Notes: generated by a model not told the origin, from the sequence alone. Positions 8,274 to 18,265 are shown, numbered from the stretch's first letter. The stretch: DNA of 64,000 nucleotides from Paenibacillus sp. YPG26 (GCF_023704175.1 NZ_CP084530.1:3902666-3966665), one strand, 5' to 3'. Numbers and translations are program-made.

Positions 8274-8753
8274 CTACTTATGATATGGTTCCCCCCGATT
8301 AATCTTCACCGCCCGGTAAATCTGCTCCACCAGCACCAGCCGCATCAGCTGATGCGGGAGGGTCATGCGCCCGAAGCTCAGCTTCGTCTGGGCGCGCTTC
8401 AGCACCTCGTCGGACAGGCCGTTCGAGCCGCCGATGACGAAGGCGACGTTGCTCGTCCCGTAGGTGCCGAGCTTGTCCAGATGGGCAGCAAGGTCCTCGC
8501 TGGACCACAGCTGCCCGCCAATCGCAAGAGCCACCACGTGGGTGTCTGGCTTAATGTGTGCAAGAATGCCAGCGCCCTCGCGTTCCTGCACCTGGCGCAT
8601 CTCCGCTTCGCTCATGTTCTCCGGCGCTTTCTCATCCGGCACTTCGTGCACGGACAACTTCAAATAAGGCGCAAGACGCTTACTGTACTCCGCAATGCCC
8701 TGCACCAGGTATTTCTCCTTCAATTTCCCTACACACACGATCTGTATATTCAT
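8274..8753 (-). CDS. rlmH: 23S rRNA (pseudouridine1915-N3)-methyltransferase
   Basis: A 159-aa SPOUT-class methyltransferase (YbeA/OrfX family) that methylates pseudouridine 1915 in helix 69 of 23S rRNA using S-adenosylmethionine. The knotted SAM-binding site is seen in [13 protein letters not shown] (about 103-115) and the conserved C-terminal end [26 protein letters not shown]. Length equals the family norm. AAGGAG precedes the ATG. Its position a few genes downstream of walJ-htrC matches Bacillales, although here glpDK, a diguanylate cyclase and repeats intervene. Confidence 0.98.
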   Translation of the reverse strand: MNIQIVCVGKLKEKYLVQGIAEYSKRLAPYLKLSVHEVPDEKAPENMSEAEMRQVQEREGAGILAHIKPDTHVVALAIGGQLWSSEDLAAHLDKLGTYGTSNVAFVIGGSNGLSDEVLKRAQTKLSFGRMTLPHQLMRLVLVEQIYRAVKINRGEPYHK

Positions 8754-9218
8754 AGCGAAGCCGCTCCTTATTTACACTTAGTATGATGCTAATTCTAACA
8801 CTGCCGCAACCGCAGTAAAAGGTGGGGCCTCAGTCAGGGATAACCTTCTCCTCTTGTCAGGTACCCATGTACCACCTTACCTCATTTCAACAGCTCTATG
8901 ATGTTGGCACTTAAATAACAAGCTTTCGCCGATCCGCAGACTACAGCTTGCGGCCGTCAGTGTACGGACGGATTAGCCTGAACAATCCTGGCAGATAGGG
9001 TGGGTCGCAGGTGAAGACCAGGTATAATGGGTTCCGGTTATTGACCAGATAGTATGATGCTGCCCCAGAAAGAAAAAAACAACCGCACCGGAGCTTCCGG
9101 AAGCGGTCGTTCTATTGTAGAGATAACTGTAGTGGTGCAGCCGAGTGGCGTAACACGGCAGACGATAAGCCAGTTTCAGTTGGGGATTAATGCTTGCTTC
9201 TGGCATACCCAGCAAGTC
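8754..9218. other. 465-bp gene-poor interval before the minisatellite
   Basis: No convincing gene. On the minus strand it is the rlmH leader, with a 7-bp stem (AAGGTGG 8819-8825 with CCACCTT 8872-8878) and a GGTAC-CCAT-GTACC hairpin inside. A leftward terminator sits at 9066-9113. Confidence 0.5.
9066..9113 (-). terminator. leftward intrinsic terminator
   Basis: On the minus strand AACGACCGC pairs with GCGGTTGTT (one mismatch), with a second CCGGAAGCTCCGG-like inner repeat, followed by seven Ts. No clear minus-strand gene ends just upstream; the nearest is the diguanylate cyclase stop at 9711. Confidence 0.6.
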
Positions 9219-9400
9219 CCCTTGCATTTCCCGCACTCCCTGCTCTTTCTGCTCTCCTTGCACTTCCTACACTTCCTGCATTCTCTGCATTCTCTGCATT
9301 CCCTGCACTACCGCTCTTCCTGCACTTCCTACAATTCCCGCACCTACCACACTTCCCACCCCACTCGCGCTCCCCACCTCCCGCATTTCCCCATTTTTGC
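9219..9400. repeat. degenerate 9-bp minisatellite (about 19-20 units)
   Basis: Imperfect tandem copies of a pyrimidine-rich 9-mer resembling CTGCAYTYC, best conserved at 9276-9305 (CTGCATTCT twice, then CTGCATTCC). Because the unit is a multiple of three and lacks stops, several frames on both strands stay open through it, encoding tripeptide repeats such as Leu-His-Ser or Ala-Phe-Ser. Strand composition is strongly skewed, C/T on plus. Confidence 0.8.
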
Positions 9401-9467
9401 CGAAGTCCCAACCCTCCCCCACAAGGTCTGCATACACTGCATTATCAAACAGCCGGAGGTGATCATC

Positions 9468-9602
9468 TTGTACGAATACGGACATTGCCACAAGAAATCC
9501 CGTCGCCATCACAAGAAAGTGAAAGTGGTTGTATTGAAACCAGGTCAGAAAGCAATTGTCATCAGCAAAAAACACAAAAACCACCACAGAAAATACTGGT
9601 AG
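9468..9602 (+). CDS. 44-aa Lys/His/Arg-rich basic protein, unknown function
   Basis: A short gene beginning with TTG seven bases after a strong GGAGGT ribosome site. The protein begins MYEYGHCHKKSRRHHKK, continues into a hydrophobic strand (VKVVVLKPGQKAIVIS) and ends in a basic tail (KKHKNHHRKYW). More than a third of residues are Lys, Arg or His. The frame is open far upstream through the minisatellite, but the ribosome site argues for the short form. A strong terminator follows 22 bp after the stop. It could be a spore-associated or nucleic-acid-binding peptide; I cannot assign a function. Confidence 0.65.
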   Translation: MYEYGHCHKKSRRHHKKVKVVVLKPGQKAIVISKKHKNHHRKYW

Positions 9603-9624
9603 TCATTTTCAGGCTGGTAAGCAG

Positions 9625-9655
9625 CGAAGGCCCTTATGAAGGGCCTTCGTCGTCT
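9625..9655 (+). terminator. intrinsic terminator of the 44-aa gene
   Basis: CGAAGGCCCTT and AAGGGCCTTCG form a perfect 11-bp stem with an ATG loop; the tail TCGTCTTACTTTT is moderately T-rich on the plus strand. Confidence 0.75.
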
Positions 9656-9710
9656 TACTTTTATCACTAGAATAGAGGACAAGCCCTCACCTGCTGCCGC
9701 ACGCACCGGC

Positions 9711-11594
9711 TTACTCCCCCGAGAGCACGCATGTCCCCGCTGCCTGGTTGCGGCCGCTGCTCTTGGCCTTGTAGAGCTGCTTGTCCGCCGCTTCCACCAG
9801 GGTGCGGATGTCCATTCCCGCCGCAGGAACCGCGCAGGCCGCTCCCGTACTGATGGTTACATAGTCCGTCACTTCGGACTCCCGATGAGGAAGCCGGCGT
9901 TCTCTTACATCCTCGCACAACTCTTCTGCTGTCTCCATCACCAGAGATAGCTCATATCCCGGCAAAATAACAGCGAATTCCTCACCCCCATAACGGCTGA
10001 GTATCGCTGAACTCTCCTTGTGTTCGAGCGAAGCTCTTAGCGTCTGGGCCACTTCCCTCAGGCATTCATCACCTTGCAGATGCCCATAGGTATCATTGTA
10101 TTTCTTGAAGTAGTCCACATCAATGAGCAAGATTGCGAGTGGCAGCCCTTCTGCCTTGCATTTCTCGAACTGCCTGGAGAGGTGCTCGTCGAAGTACCTC
10201 CGGTTATATACGCCAGTCAGACCGTCAATAACAGACCATTCTCTCAGCTGAAGATTGAGCTCTTCCAGCTTCCTGTTGCTCTCGGCAAGCTCCAGTGTCC
10301 GTTCCCGCACCTTGATATCCAGGCTGTCATTTACTAGAACCAATTCCTCCGCAAGCTGCTCCGTCTTGTTGAACGCCAGCGACAGCTTCTTGGATAGAAC
10401 GAGGGAGAAGCAGAAAGTGAATACGGCAACCCCGATTGTATTGGAACTGGCTTCCGAAGTGTTGAGAATATTGCTGAATATATCAAACACTATAACTATA
10501 GCGAATATAATATAACCTACCAAGGCAAAGTGAGCGCCTTCCCGGTTACGCAGAACCGCCCATATTAAGACGAACAAGGCGTAGATTGTTGCGGACATCG
10601 CCAGAATCTGATAGTACAGCAAGAAATGATAATAGAAGCTTGCAGGAGTTAATAGGGTAACCACCGTGTATAAGGCTGCCACAACCGTAAGAAATTTCAC
10701 GAATATTTTGGAGAATTCATACGGGAACAGCTTTCTGAAGAACATCGCAAGCACCGGAACTCCGGCATACAGACAGATATATTCGATCCTCAAGGTCAGC
10801 CGCCAAGGGAACTCCGGAAATATCTTCGTCAAGAATACCTCGTCTACAGTTAGACTTCGCACTGCTACAATTAAGCAGAACGCACCAAAATACAGCAGAG
10901 AGGCATCCTTTCTGCGAAATAATGCAAGCCCGATATGATAAACCCCAGCCATTGCGACAATCCCTAGAAGGATGGAGGTGAAGACTGTCTTTCTGTCATG
11001 ACTTGCTCCAATCTCGGCAGCCGGCCCGTAACGAATCGGTTCCCACATGCCTCCGGTGAAATTGTCATAATTGGAAATCTGAATAATGACCTCCACCTGG
11101 TCGGAATTAGGCTGAAAATAAAACTCACGGGTTGTCTTTTGCGGCACACTAGTCTTCGAATCTGCTCCTACTCTGCCGCTAACCGCGGCCAAGCGGCCAT
11201 CCACCCATACTTTATAGTTCGAATACATAATCGGAATCAGAAGGCCCTTCGTCTCTTCGGGCTCGTCCACCTTCAGAGTCAGCCGATAGGTGGCATAGCC
11301 CATTCCGGGAAGCTGCTTACCATCCAAGATGAAGTCGCTCCAGATGCTCGGCATCATCATATGCCCTGTCAACCGGGGTGCCTCTGTTCTGAAGTCAGCT
11401 GGCTCAAGCAGCTGATTCCAATATAATTCATACAGCCCCCGAAGCTCGGTGAGCTGGTTATTTGTATCTCCTGCACGGACATCAAGCACCGCGGGTCTGC
11501 TCTGAACGGGAGTTACTGATTCACCAATCCGCAGACTACAGCCGGTTGCCAACAGCGTGCTGATTAGCATAATCATACCTAGTCTTAATATCAT
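9711..11594 (-). CDS. membrane diguanylate cyclase (7TM-DISM/GGDEF)
   Basis: A 627-aa protein. It starts with a lipoprotein-like signal (LISTLLATGC) and has an extracellular all-beta region (about 40-200), seven hydrophobic segments (about 205-400) of the 7TMR-DISM type, a short coiled coil, and a C-terminal GGDEF domain with the active-site motif GGEEF (536-540). The RxxD inhibitory site is absent just before it, so product inhibition may be lost. It should make cyclic di-GMP from two GTP in response to an external ligand. The start has AAGGGAG eight bases upstream. It is monocistronic. Confidence 0.92.
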   Translation of the reverse strand: MILRLGMIMLISTLLATGCSLRIGESVTPVQSRPAVLDVRAGDTNNQLTELRGLYELYWNQLLEPADFRTEAPRLTGHMMMPSIWSDFILDGKQLPGMGYATYRLTLKVDEPEETKGLLIPIMYSNYKVWVDGRLAAVSGRVGADSKTSVPQKTTREFYFQPNSDQVEVIIQISNYDNFTGGMWEPIRYGPAAEIGASHDRKTVFTSILLGIVAMAGVYHIGLALFRRKDASLLYFGAFCLIVAVRSLTVDEVFLTKIFPEFPWRLTLRIEYICLYAGVPVLAMFFRKLFPYEFSKIFVKFLTVVAALYTVVTLLTPASFYYHFLLYYQILAMSATIYALFVLIWAVLRNREGAHFALVGYIIFAIVIVFDIFSNILNTSEASSNTIGVAVFTFCFSLVLSKKLSLAFNKTEQLAEELVLVNDSLDIKVRERTLELAESNRKLEELNLQLREWSVIDGLTGVYNRRYFDEHLSRQFEKCKAEGLPLAILLIDVDYFKKYNDTYGHLQGDECLREVAQTLRASLEHKESSAILSRYGGEEFAVILPGYELSLVMETAEELCEDVRERRLPHRESEVTDYVTISTGAACAVPAAGMDIRTLVEAADKQLYKAKSSGRNQAAGTCVLSGE

Positions 11595-11708
11595 AAGCTG
11601 ATCTCCCTTAGGGACATTCTATGTTGAATTTTCAAAAACCTCTTCTATTATTATCGTCTGCTACTGCCGCCTAGTGTAGATGGTGACCACGATTAATGTG
11701 CAATAAGC

Positions 11709-11741
11709 AAAAACAGACCCGCATCCCCGAGGATACAGGCC
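11709..11741 (-). terminator. terminator downstream of the CxxH/CxxC gene
   Basis: Leftward, GGCCTGTATCC pairs with GGATGCGGGTC (11 bp with G-U pairs) around a TCGG loop, then TGTTTTTGC. It separates the 55-aa gene from the diguanylate cyclase. Confidence 0.65.
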
Positions 11742-11817
11742 TTATTTGGGTGTGGATGTACGGATCATTTGACTGATTCTGCGCTTGTACACCCGATCTC
11801 CCTGACGTATACAACAA

Positions 11818-11838
11818 AAGGACGCCTTCAGCGCCCTT
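11818..11838 (-). terminator. weaker hairpin after the CxxH/CxxC gene
   Basis: AAGGGCGC/GCGTCCTT with one G-U pair, then TTGTTG on the minus strand. Possibly a first, leaky terminator. Confidence 0.4.
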
Positions 11839-11879
11839 CACAGCAAATATCTTATCCGTGTCCTCTACGGCCGGTTCAT

Positions 11880-12047
11880 TTATACAACTAGAAATACAGC
11901 CGCCTGGTCACACTGCGAGCACTTCACTGGCGGATCCCAATCCGAGAATTCCGTCTCCTTCAAGTCAACGATATCAGGGGCATCCTCAAATTCGTCCACG
12001 AACATATCAATCGCCAGTTCAACATGATCTTTGCATACTACGTACAT
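11880..12047 (-). CDS. CxxH/CxxC mini-protein (YyzF-like)
   Basis: A 55-aa acidic protein with two metal-ligand-like pairs: Cys5-x2-His8 (VCKDH) near the N-terminus and Cys43-x2-Cys46 (KCSQC) near the C-terminus, joined by a segment rich in Asp and Glu. This matches the CxxH/CxxC protein family of Bacillales found near rlmH and htrC. It probably binds zinc, a suggestion from the four ligands only. An AAAGGA lies 13 bases before the ATG, slightly far, so the start is moderately sure. Easily missed because of its size. Confidence 0.8.
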   Translation of the reverse strand: MYVVCKDHVELAIDMFVDEFEDAPDIVDLKETEFSDWDPPVKCSQCDQAAVFLVV

Positions 12048-12369
12048 AAGCTAAAGCGCATCCTTTCTATGCTGCAATCTCCATTTGGTCTGTCAAGGGA
12101 ACTTAGTCCCTCTACTTAAGTTCTACCACACTCCCGGGCAAAAGAAAACCGCATCCGCATAGAATGAGCTCTTGAGCGCTCGGATTATCTTGATTATACC
12201 CCTGTGCGTCACATAATCGGAGGCAAAACCGGCCTCATTAGCTCCTCCAACCCGCACCGCACAGTTCCCAGTGCGCGGTGTCTCGCTGCATGACGGCGGC
12301 CGGTCAACCACAGTTCTGAGCCTCACCTATGCCCCTACATCCTTTTACCCTGGATAATCCCCTATTCTC
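12048..12369. other. 322-bp interval without a supported gene
   Basis: Lies between the glpD stop and the CxxH/CxxC gene. It contains a hairpin at about 12253-12284 (CACCGC and GCGGTG arms) without a T run, and no clear glpD terminator. No ORF with a ribosome site was found. Confidence 0.4.
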
Positions 12370-14076
12370 CTAACCCTCTGGCAGTCCCCCAGCATCCTCC
12401 GGCACTACGGCATCATGCAGCTCCGTCTCCAGCTCCTTCGCATACTGGCTCCTCTGTTCCGGTGTCCAGCCGAGGCTGTCAGCCATGTAATCCAGCACGG
12501 GAACCTTCCATCTCCGAACCATATCGATCTGGAACAAAAGAGCACCCGTACGGCGGACGAAGAAGTCCGCGGGTCTGACGGCCATCTCCTCTTCCAGCGC
12601 ATAGCGGAGGGGAATGAGCACCTCAAGGGGCAGGTGGCCGGACGCCCGCTCCGCCGTCTCCTCCGATTCCGCCAATGCAAACAGACGATCCACGTTCGAG
12701 CCATACCGGGCTGCCCAGCTCGCCGCCAGCTCCCTCGGCACTCCCCGGCCTACGCCCTCTTCCGTCTTCTTCGTTATGAACGACTTGAATGGCTCAGAGC
12801 CCCCAACATGGCCGCCCGATATCGGCATATGCTTGGTGGAACAAGCCGGAAATTCCCGGTGCCCTTCTCCCTCTTCCTCTCCCTCCGCCTGAAGCTGGGC
12901 CGCCACCTTGTCCACGACCAACTCGGCCATCTTCCGGTAGCCGGTGAGCTTGCCTCCGGCAATCGTGATCAGGCCAGACTCCGACTGCCAAATTTCGTCT
13001 TTACGCGATATCTCCGACGGATTCTTGCCCTCCTCATAGATCAGGGGACGTACTCCGGCCCAGCTGGATTCAATATCCTCCGCCTTCATGTTCACCTCGG
13101 GGAACATATAGTTGATGGCATCTATCACATACTGCCGGTCTGCCACCGTCATCCGCGGACGGCTGATATCCGCCTGGTATACCGTATCGGTGGTTCCCAC
13201 GTAAGTTTTGCCGTCACGCGGAATGGCGAACACCATTCTTTTATCCGGGGTATCGAAATAAATGGCTTGGCGCAGCGGGAACCGCTTCTGATCCATGACC
13301 AGGTGAATCCCCTTGGTCAGCTGCAGCATCTTGCCCTGCTTGGAATGATCCAGCTCGCGCAGCGTGTCCACCCACGGGCCTGCCGCGTTCACAACTGTGC
13401 GGGCCCGCACATCACAGACTTGGCCGCTCATCAGATCGGTGACTTGCACGCCCGCCACCGTTCCCCCGTCATAGATGAATCCCGTCACTTTCGTGTAATT
13501 CACCGCCTTGGCTCCCCGCGCCACCGCTTCCTTCAGCACCTCAATGGTTAACCGGGCATCGTCTGTCCGGTATTCCACATAATAACCGCCGCCCTGAAGG
13601 TTCGCCCGCTTCAGCAGAGGTTCCTTCTCCAGCGTCTCGGACACGGAGAGCATCTGGCGCCGTTCGCTGCGCTTCACCCCTGCCAGGAAGTCGTATACAC
13701 GCAGTCCGATGGACGTGGTGAACTTCCCGAAGGTGCCGCCCTTATGAAAAGGAAGCAGCATCCACTCGGGCGTCGTCACATGCGGCCCATTCTCGTAGAC
13801 GATGGCCCTCTCTCGTCCCACCTCGGCCACCACGCCAACCTCGAGCTGCTTGAGGTATCTAAGCCCGCCATGCACAAGCTTGGTTGAACGGCTGGAGGTG
13901 CCTGCAGCAAAGTCCTGCATCTCCACCAGCGCCGTCTTCATCCCGCGGGCAGCCGCATCAAGCGCTATTCCAGCTCCGGTAATCCCTCCGCCAATGACAA
14001 GCACGTCGAGTGCCTTATCCTTCACCATGGCCTGCAGCATCTGATCTCTTCCCCTGCCCGAAAATGCGGTCTTCAT
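12370..14076 (-). CDS. glpD: aerobic glycerol-3-phosphate dehydrogenase
   Basis: A 568-aa FAD enzyme oxidising sn-glycerol-3-phosphate to dihydroxyacetone phosphate and passing electrons to the quinone pool at the membrane. The N-terminal dinucleotide fold [21 protein letters not shown] (about 25-45) and the family signatures [17 protein letters not shown] and [11 protein letters not shown] are present, plus the C-terminal DAO_C region ([17 protein letters not shown]). The start chosen is the ATG with GAGGAGG nine bases upstream; an ATG 27 bp earlier is weaker. Downstream of glpK, with a terminator-type leader between. Confidence 0.97.
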   Translation of the reverse strand: MKTAFSGRGRDQMLQAMVKDKALDVLVIGGGITGAGIALDAAARGMKTALVEMQDFAAGTSSRSTKLVHGGLRYLKQLEVGVVAEVGRERAIVYENGPHVTTPEWMLLPFHKGGTFGKFTTSIGLRVYDFLAGVKRSERRQMLSVSETLEKEPLLKRANLQGGGYYVEYRTDDARLTIEVLKEAVARGAKAVNYTKVTGFIYDGGTVAGVQVTDLMSGQVCDVRARTVVNAAGPWVDTLRELDHSKQGKMLQLTKGIHLVMDQKRFPLRQAIYFDTPDKRMVFAIPRDGKTYVGTTDTVYQADISRPRMTVADRQYVIDAINYMFPEVNMKAEDIESSWAGVRPLIYEEGKNPSEISRKDEIWQSESGLITIAGGKLTGYRKMAELVVDKVAAQLQAEGEEEGEGHREFPACSTKHMPISGGHVGGSEPFKSFITKKTEEGVGRGVPRELAASWAARYGSNVDRLFALAESEETAERASGHLPLEVLIPLRYALEEEMAVRPADFFVRRTGALLFQIDMVRRWKVPVLDYMADSLGWTPEQRSQYAKELETELHDAVVPEDAGGLPEG

Positions 14077-14101
14077 GCCCTCGCTCCTCCTCTGGATGGA
14101 C

Positions 14102-14166
14102 AAAAAAGAGACCCAACTACGCCACAGCCGCTTTGGTTGGAACGACTGGGGTGCAGTGGAGTCTCT
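14102..14166 (-). promoter_or_regulatory. glpD leader terminator (GlpP-type antitermination candidate)
   Basis: On the minus strand GAGACTCCACTGCACCCC pairs imperfectly with the downstream GTAGTTGGGTCTC and is followed by TTTTTT, 26 bp before the glpD start. In Bacillus subtilis a leader terminator at glpD is controlled by the RNA-binding antiterminator GlpP with glycerol-3-phosphate. No glpP gene is in this window, so regulation is inferred by analogy. Confidence 0.7.
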
Positions 14167-14204
14167 CCTGATCTCCTGATCTCCTGATCTCCTGATCTCC
14201 TGAC
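14165..14204. repeat. five tandem copies of an 8-bp unit (CTCCTGAT)
   Basis: CTCCTGAT is repeated four times, then CTCCTGAC. In the sense of glpD transcription each unit reads ATCAGGAG, an exact Shine-Dalgarno-like core. It lies between glpK and the glpD leader hairpin. Confidence 0.9.
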
Positions 14205-14273
14205 AAATGATTAACTTGTAGTTAGATTACCATAATCATAATTACATTCCAAGCGAGATCTCCCTGCAATGAT

Positions 14274-15794
<1,521 letters not shown>

Positions 15795-15833
15795 TCACTG
15801 CATGTACTCCTTCAGCATTAGTTATCGATAGTC

Positions 15834-15888
15834 ACCATCAGCTGGCATTATTCGTTACCGACCATCAGTTGGCATTATTCGGTTACCG
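15834..15888. repeat. two direct repeats of about 27 bp upstream of glpK
   Basis: Copies at 15834-15860 and 15861-15888 share ACCATCAG-YTGGCATTATTCG-GTTACCG with one substitution and one indel. They lie in the glpK leader, immediately adjacent to each other, and could be operator repeats or a recent duplication. Confidence 0.8.
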
Positions 15889-16145
15889 AACATAAGCGGT
15901 CATTTAATCATTACTAGCCATCATCAGATCACCAGTCATCCATACTGACTGCCTTTATCTGCCCCCACTGCAGCTATTGTCAGGCAGCCGCCTTTCTGTT
16001 CCGGGCCGCTGAAGAGGCCTTGGTCCAGCTATATAAGCATCTAATAATATAATAAAGTGTGCGGCCATAACATACCAGAACGCCTGCAGCCATCTTCATG
16101 TCTATGTATGACCCTCTCAAGATAACAGTCCACCCCAATCCGCGC
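15889..16145. other. interval upstream of glpK without a supported gene
   Basis: Mixed sequence carrying an imperfect inverted repeat (CAGCGGCC / GGCGGCTG near 15975-16002) with no T run, and an A/T-rich patch near 16032-16055 that may contain the glpK promoter. No ORF supported. Confidence 0.4.
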
Positions 16146-16193
16146 AAAAAAAGCACCCCCTCAGGAAACTTCTTAAGTTCCTGATGGAGCGCC
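16146..16193 (-). terminator. terminator of htrC
   Basis: Leftward, TCAGGAACTT and AAGTTTCCTGA form a long stem nested in GCGCTCC/GGGGGTGC, followed by seven Ts. It begins about 30 bp after the htrC stop. Confidence 0.88.
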
Positions 16194-16223
16194 TTGTTAG
16201 TTCACGCCTGCCTAATAGTGACC

Positions 16224-17480
16224 TTATTTCTGCGCCTCGGCTTCCTCAGCAGGCTTGTCGGTCAAGGTAACGGTCAGGTTCATTTCCTTACCCTCACGGT
16301 ACAAGGTCACATCCATCTCTTCCCCGACCTTCTTCACCTCGTACAAATACTTGCGCAGTGACAGCGTGGATTCCACCGGCTTGTGGTCCAGCTCGGTAAT
16401 CACATCGTTCAGCTTGATCCCGGCCTGCTCCGCAGGTCCGTGAGCTTCCAGAACAAGCACTCCCTCTGTGATATCGGCCGGCAGCTTCAGCTCCTTGCGC
16501 TGTTCATCGGTCAGCGGGGCATAAGGATTGTTCAGATCCAGTGAATATACCCCCAGATAAGGGCGGATTACCTTGCCATGCTCAATCAGATTATTGACGG
16601 TACGCATAACATCATCCACCGGAATCGCAAAACCAATCCCTTCAACACCCGTATCCGAAATCTTCATCGTGTTAATGCCGATCACCTGACCATTCAGGTT
16701 CACCAGGGCACCGCCGCTGTTCCCTTCGTTAATTGCCGCGTCGGTCTGAATGACTTCCTGCTCCCAATCGTACACGCCGTCCTGATTGAGAGACACCGGG
16801 ATAATCCGGTTCGGATAGCTTACGATCCCGGAGGTAAGCGTATCGCCAAGTCCCAGTGGGTTCCCGATGGCAATCACGGTCTCGCCAAGACGAAGACCTT
16901 TGGAATCGCCCATCTCCGCCACCGTGCTGATGCCGTCCGCATCCATTTCCAGAACAGCCAGATCACTGACCTGATCCATACCCACAACGGTGGCCGTTCT
17001 CGACTCCCCGTCCACGGTCACGATCTCCAGATCCTTCGTATCGGTGATCACATGGGCATTCGTAATAATGTAGGCCTTGTTCTCCGCCTTCTTGAAGATC
17101 ACTCCCGAGCCTAGCGCCGCATCTTCATCCAGCTGGGCCTTGGCAGACGGGTCAGCCTGGTGGTTAAGAATACTCACGACCGTAGGGCGGACCTTGGCCG
17201 CCGCCTGAACGATCCTTTCGTAGGGATCACTGTCGGTCTTATGCAGAAGACTTCCGTTCAGTGCTCCGCCTTGCATTTTGGAGGGAGGGCTTGCAATGAA
17301 GCTGTACAGCAGAACAGCAACAACCGCACTGAGTACGGAACAGATTAATGAAATCTGAAATGTGCTGAGGCTCCAGCGTTTCTTGGCTCCCGAGGACCAT
17401 CTGCTGCTGTCCGTGTTCGTCCTGCGGGTCAACCGTCTTGATACTTTGGTGGAATAAAAGTCGTCGTCAAACAATCCCAT
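16224..17480 (-). CDS. htrC: membrane-anchored serine protease, HtrA/DegP family
   Basis: A 418-aa protease acting on misfolded envelope proteins. It has a cytoplasmic basic N-terminus, one membrane anchor (about 41-63), a trypsin-like domain with the catalytic triad His143 (TNAHV), Asp173 (SDLAV) and Ser255 (GNSGGAL), and one C-terminal PDZ domain (about 300-400, EGVLVLEAHGPAEQAGIK). The symbol follows its position after walJ, as in Bacillus subtilis (htrC/yyxA). It is separated from walJ by about 750 bp and a convergent small gene, so it has its own promoter here. Confidence 0.95.
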   Translation of the reverse strand: MGLFDDDFYSTKVSRRLTRRTNTDSSRWSSGAKKRWSLSTFQISLICSVLSAVVAVLLYSFIASPPSKMQGGALNGSLLHKTDSDPYERIVQAAAKVRPTVVSILNHQADPSAKAQLDEDAALGSGVIFKKAENKAYIITNAHVITDTKDLEIVTVDGESRTATVVGMDQVSDLAVLEMDADGISTVAEMGDSKGLRLGETVIAIGNPLGLGDTLTSGIVSYPNRIIPVSLNQDGVYDWEQEVIQTDAAINEGNSGGALVNLNGQVIGINTMKISDTGVEGIGFAIPVDDVMRTVNNLIEHGKVIRPYLGVYSLDLNNPYAPLTDEQRKELKLPADITEGVLVLEAHGPAEQAGIKLNDVITELDHKPVESTLSLRKYLYEVKKVGEEMDVTLYREGKEMNLTVTLTDKPAEEAEAQK

Positions 17481-18058
17481 GGGTGATTCTCTCCCTCCGT
17501 TGATACGCTCCCGGTACTTTCCCTATTCTTGTATTCATTCACAGTATGTGAACTGCATGATAGCTCCTTGCTCTATAACCTTGATCAGCCACGTTATCGC
17601 GGCCGCGTGGTAATTGACAATGGTGGAGGGGACTTGCTTGAATCAGGTATTCGCCTTCTCATGTTATGCCCTTTACTTAGCCATGTATGATGGCCGGACT
17701 CGCTGTGTCGCATCTTTTTTGCACCACTGAATTCGGGGCTGCTGTCCCTATGCTCTGCATTACCTGACGTAATAACCGTACATTAAGTTACTTCTCCCGC
17801 ATGACTATTTTCACGAGGACAGGAATGATTTGGCTTCCAGGTGATTACACTAGTACAAGTCTCATAGATATATCCATTCTATCAAAATAAAGCACCTTAT
17901 AGGAGAAATAAATTGCGGGTTTTATTGGGAGTACCAGGGCACCCGTTGTGAAGCTCTAGCTTACAGCTGGCTGTATACACCTTTTACCCGTTTTCCGGGT
18001 CATTTACCCTGTGAAAGTGCTTGTCAGGCAAAAAAATAACGCTCAAGGAGCTGATCTC
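17481..18058. other. intergenic region between htrC and a small plus-strand gene
   Basis: 578 bp holding divergent promoters for htrC (leftward) and the 68-aa gene (rightward). A short hairpin ACCCG-TTTTC-CGGGT lies at about 17987-18001. A ribosome site (TAGGAGAAATAAA) precedes a 12-codon TTG-started frame near 17913 that could be a leader peptide, but nothing else supports it. Confidence 0.35.
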
Positions 18059-18265
18059 ATGAATCCATTGTCATCCCCTATGAACGAAGTAAATGTTATC
18101 GCCAAGCTGGCCGATCTAAAGGACGAGCACTACCAAACTGTACTTGCCCTTAGCGTCGCTATTGAATTATTGATTGAAAAGGGTATTCTCTCCCGGGAGG
18201 AGATCACGAGGAAGGCTGCGGAGCTGGATGCCTTTATGGTTCCCCCACCTTATCCCACGGTGTAG
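18059..18265 (+). CDS. 68-aa conserved-looking hypothetical protein
   Basis: A small helical acidic protein (MNPLSSPMNEVNVIAKLADLK then YQTVLALSVAIELLIEKGILSREEITRKAAELD), ending in MVPPPYPTV. The ATG has AAGGAG eight bases upstream; the frame is open 48 bp farther without a site. The last 32 bases overlap the end of walJ on the opposite strand. The helix-loop-helix EKGILSREEITRKAAELD is common in many small regulatory subunits but gives no assignable function. Confidence 0.7.
   Translation: MNPLSSPMNEVNVIAKLADLKDEHYQTVLALSVAIELLIEKGILSREEITRKAAELDAFMVPPPYPTV

Noticed and set aside
8819..8878. T-box-like sequence in the rlmH leader (minus strand GGTGGTAC plus a 7-bp stem)
   Set aside because: Only part of the T-box core is present, with no specifier stem I and no following strong terminator; rlmH is not a known T-box target.
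9187..9411. Gly/Asn/Ala-rich minus-strand ORF through the minisatellite (collagen-like appearance)
   Set aside because: The 9-bp unit keeps several frames open; no ribosome site at a sensible distance and no codon preference supports it.
9054..9467. Long N-terminal extension of the 44-aa protein through the repeats
   Set aside because: The strong GGAGGT site and TTG at 9468 favour the short protein; the extension is low-complexity and crosses a hairpin.
12415..13551. 378-aa plus-strand ORF inside glpD
   Set aside because: Antisense shadow of a well-conserved enzyme; no domain and no ribosome site.
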